DNA from: Capsulimonas corticalis
GTDB taxonomy: Bacteria > Armatimonadota > Armatimonadia > Armatimonadales > Capsulimonadaceae
Length of the DNA: 64,000 nucleotides
Assembly (NCBI RefSeq): GCF_003574315.2
Contig: NZ_AP025739.1
Location: forward strand, 1,674,001 to 1,738,000
Direction: 5' to 3'
How positions within the stretch are numbered: position 1 is the first letter of the stretch; each line of letters begins with the position of its first letter. This document shows positions 63,025 to 64,000 of the stretch, in pieces. Under the pieces are notes generated by a model that saw only the letters and a program-made list of their open reading frames with translations, was not told the origin of the DNA and did no database searches. Both the position numbers and the translations under genes were made by a program.

Positions 63025-64000
63025 ATGAAACGTTTGCATTCCGCCACGATCATCCTGCTTTTGCTGGCGGGGAGCGCTCACGCCCAGGCCGACTGGAAGC
63101 CCGCGCATAGCCGCATTGAAACCCGATGGGCTAAGGATGTTTCTCCAACGAACGCTCTCCCAGACTACCCGCGTCCGCAGCTGGCGCGCGATCGGTGGCA
63201 AAATCTCAATGGCGTATGGGAGTATCAAGCTGGAAACGAGGGGGACGCGGTTCCTACTGGCCGGACGTTATCAAGCAAAATCTTGGTTCCGTATCCCGTG
63301 GAGTCCGCCCTGTCCGGGGTGATGGAGCACCATGACCGATTATGGTATCGCCGCGCATTTACCGTTCCGTCAGACTGGCGCGGCAAGCAGGTAATACTGA
63401 ACTTTGGCGCGGTGGACTTTGAATCGGAGGTTTATATCAACGGCAAAAGCGTCGGCGTCCATCGCGGCGGCTACCTGCCTTTTTCTTATAACATTACTCC
63501 ATTCCTCACGAAGACCGGCCCTCAGGAACTGATCGTTCGTGTCTTCAATGCGGTGGATAACGCCGGCGAGCCGCGGGGCAAGCAAACCCTGCGGCCTGGC
63601 GCCATCATGTACACGGCGAGCACCGGCATCTGGCAAACGGTGTGGCTGGAACCGGTCTCTCGCGCATCGGTTCAGGATCTCAAAATCGTTCCCGACATCG
63701 ACGCACGCCGGGTGAACGTCACTGTCAACACAGCCGGCGATCTGGATCCAAATACGAAAGCGGTCGTTACGGTGCTCGCAGGCGGCGTGACGATCAAGAC
63801 GGCTATTGGCAGGCCAGGCGCCCCACTGTCTATCCCGATCGACCATCCCAAGCTCTGGTCCCCGTCCCGTCCTTTTCTGTACGATCTCAAGGTCAAGCTC
63901 GTTCAGGGCAATACGACGACAGATCAAATCAGCAGCTACTTCGGCATGCGGAAAATCTCAATCGGCGTCGATCGCGGCGTCAAAAAGATGTTCTTGAACA
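63025..64000 (+). CDS. GH2-family glycosidase, N-terminal part only (cut by window end)
   Basis: An open frame from ATG 63025 runs 325 codons to the window edge without a stop. AAGGAC precedes the ATG; signal peptide ends SAHAQA. The GH2 sugar-binding jelly-roll domain (about 45-200) reads PRPQLARDRWQNLNGVWEY, LWYRRAFTVPSDWRGK, DFESEVYINGKSVGVHRGGYLPFSYNITP and ASTGIWQTVWLEPV. The Ig-like GH2 domain begins near residue 212 and ends in HPKLWSPSRPFLYDLKV and SYFGMRKI. The catalytic TIM barrel lies beyond the window. GH2 covers beta-galactosidases, beta-mannosidases and beta-glucuronidases; the subfamily cannot be told. Same strand, 34 bases after the parvulin gene. Confidence 0.9.
   Translation, partial: MKRLHSATIILLLLAGSAHAQADWKPAHSRIETRWAKDVSPTNALPDYPRPQLARDRWQNLNGVWEYQAGNEGDAVPTGRTLSSKILVPYPVESALSGVMEHHDRLWYRRAFTVPSDWRGKQVILNFGAVDFESEVYINGKSVGVHRGGYLPFSYNITPFLTKTGPQELIVRVFNAVDNAGEPRGKQTLRPGAIMYTASTGIWQTVWLEPVSRASVQDLKIVPDIDARRVNVTVNTAGDLDPNTKAVVTVLAGGVTIKTAIGRPGAPLSIPIDHPKLWSPSRPFLYDLKVKLVQGNTTTDQISSYFGMRKISIGVDRGVKKMFLN

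Overview
The window looks like chromosomal DNA of a GC-rich (roughly 55-60 %), free-living, carbohydrate-degrading, Gram-negative-type bacterium. A DUF1559 prepilin-like protein, several CRTAC1/ASPIC-UnbV proteins, many secreted multidomain glycosidases with ricin-type or discoidin domains, and a giant FN3/RHS surface protein together suggest Armatimonadota (Capsulimonas-like) or a neighbouring Planctomycete-like lineage. That placement is inference from gene content; there is no rRNA here.

Region 1 (1-29,455) is a polymorphic-toxin and surface-protein island. It holds an SMI1/KNR4-type orphan immunity gene, a decayed 3' fragment of an ankyrin-repeat gene, and a 7,700-codon secreted RHS/YD-repeat protein (1883-24985). 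That protein is built from FN3, Ig-like, choice-of-anchor, PPC and chitobiase-C-like modules and ends in a probable PD-(D/E)XK nuclease toxin, with its likely immunity gene directly downstream. An intact ankyrin-repeat gene and a DUF1573-like gene follow. The toxin end and both immunity genes are much AT-richer than the 60 %+ GC stalk, so the locus is a mosaic.

Region 2 (29,456-36,483) has an (alpha/alpha)6 glycosidase, a tRNA-Leu(CAG)-like gene whose D-arm is missing, a GH43 with discoidin and FN3 domains, a DUF1559 prepilin-like protein and a CRTAC1/ASPIC protein.

Region 3 (36,507-45,018) contains a tightly packed, translationally coupled minus-strand operon. In transcription order it encodes a small lipoprotein, an asparagine-synthase-like ATP-dependent amide ligase without the N-terminal Cys, a radical SAM enzyme, and a flavin-dependent halogenase-like oxidoreductase interrupted by one frameshift. 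Divergent to it are a TPR/FG-GAP/ASPIC giant and an AhpD-like protein. The four-gene operon is the best candidate for an undescribed biosynthetic system.

Region 4 (45,123-53,384) has a taurine/nitrate/sulfonate-type ABC transporter (permease, ATPase, substrate-binding protein) with a GH3 beta-glycosidase inserted between the ATPase and binding-protein genes. Divergent to it is a CRTAC1/ASPIC (UnbV-like) plus RnfD/NqrB-like (UnbU-like) pair.

Region 5 (53,385-64,000) is one long plus-strand polysaccharide-degradation operon: GH76, GH76, SGNH/CE3-type esterase, (alpha/alpha)6 glycosidase, parvulin foldase and GH2 (cut by the window end). The GH76 pair points to alpha-mannan as a substrate. A 473-bp block carrying the ricin C-terminus, gene junction and signal peptide is duplicated inside it. 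A recurrent TGWTCCA element in the promoter regions of regions 2-5 suggests these genes share a regulator.
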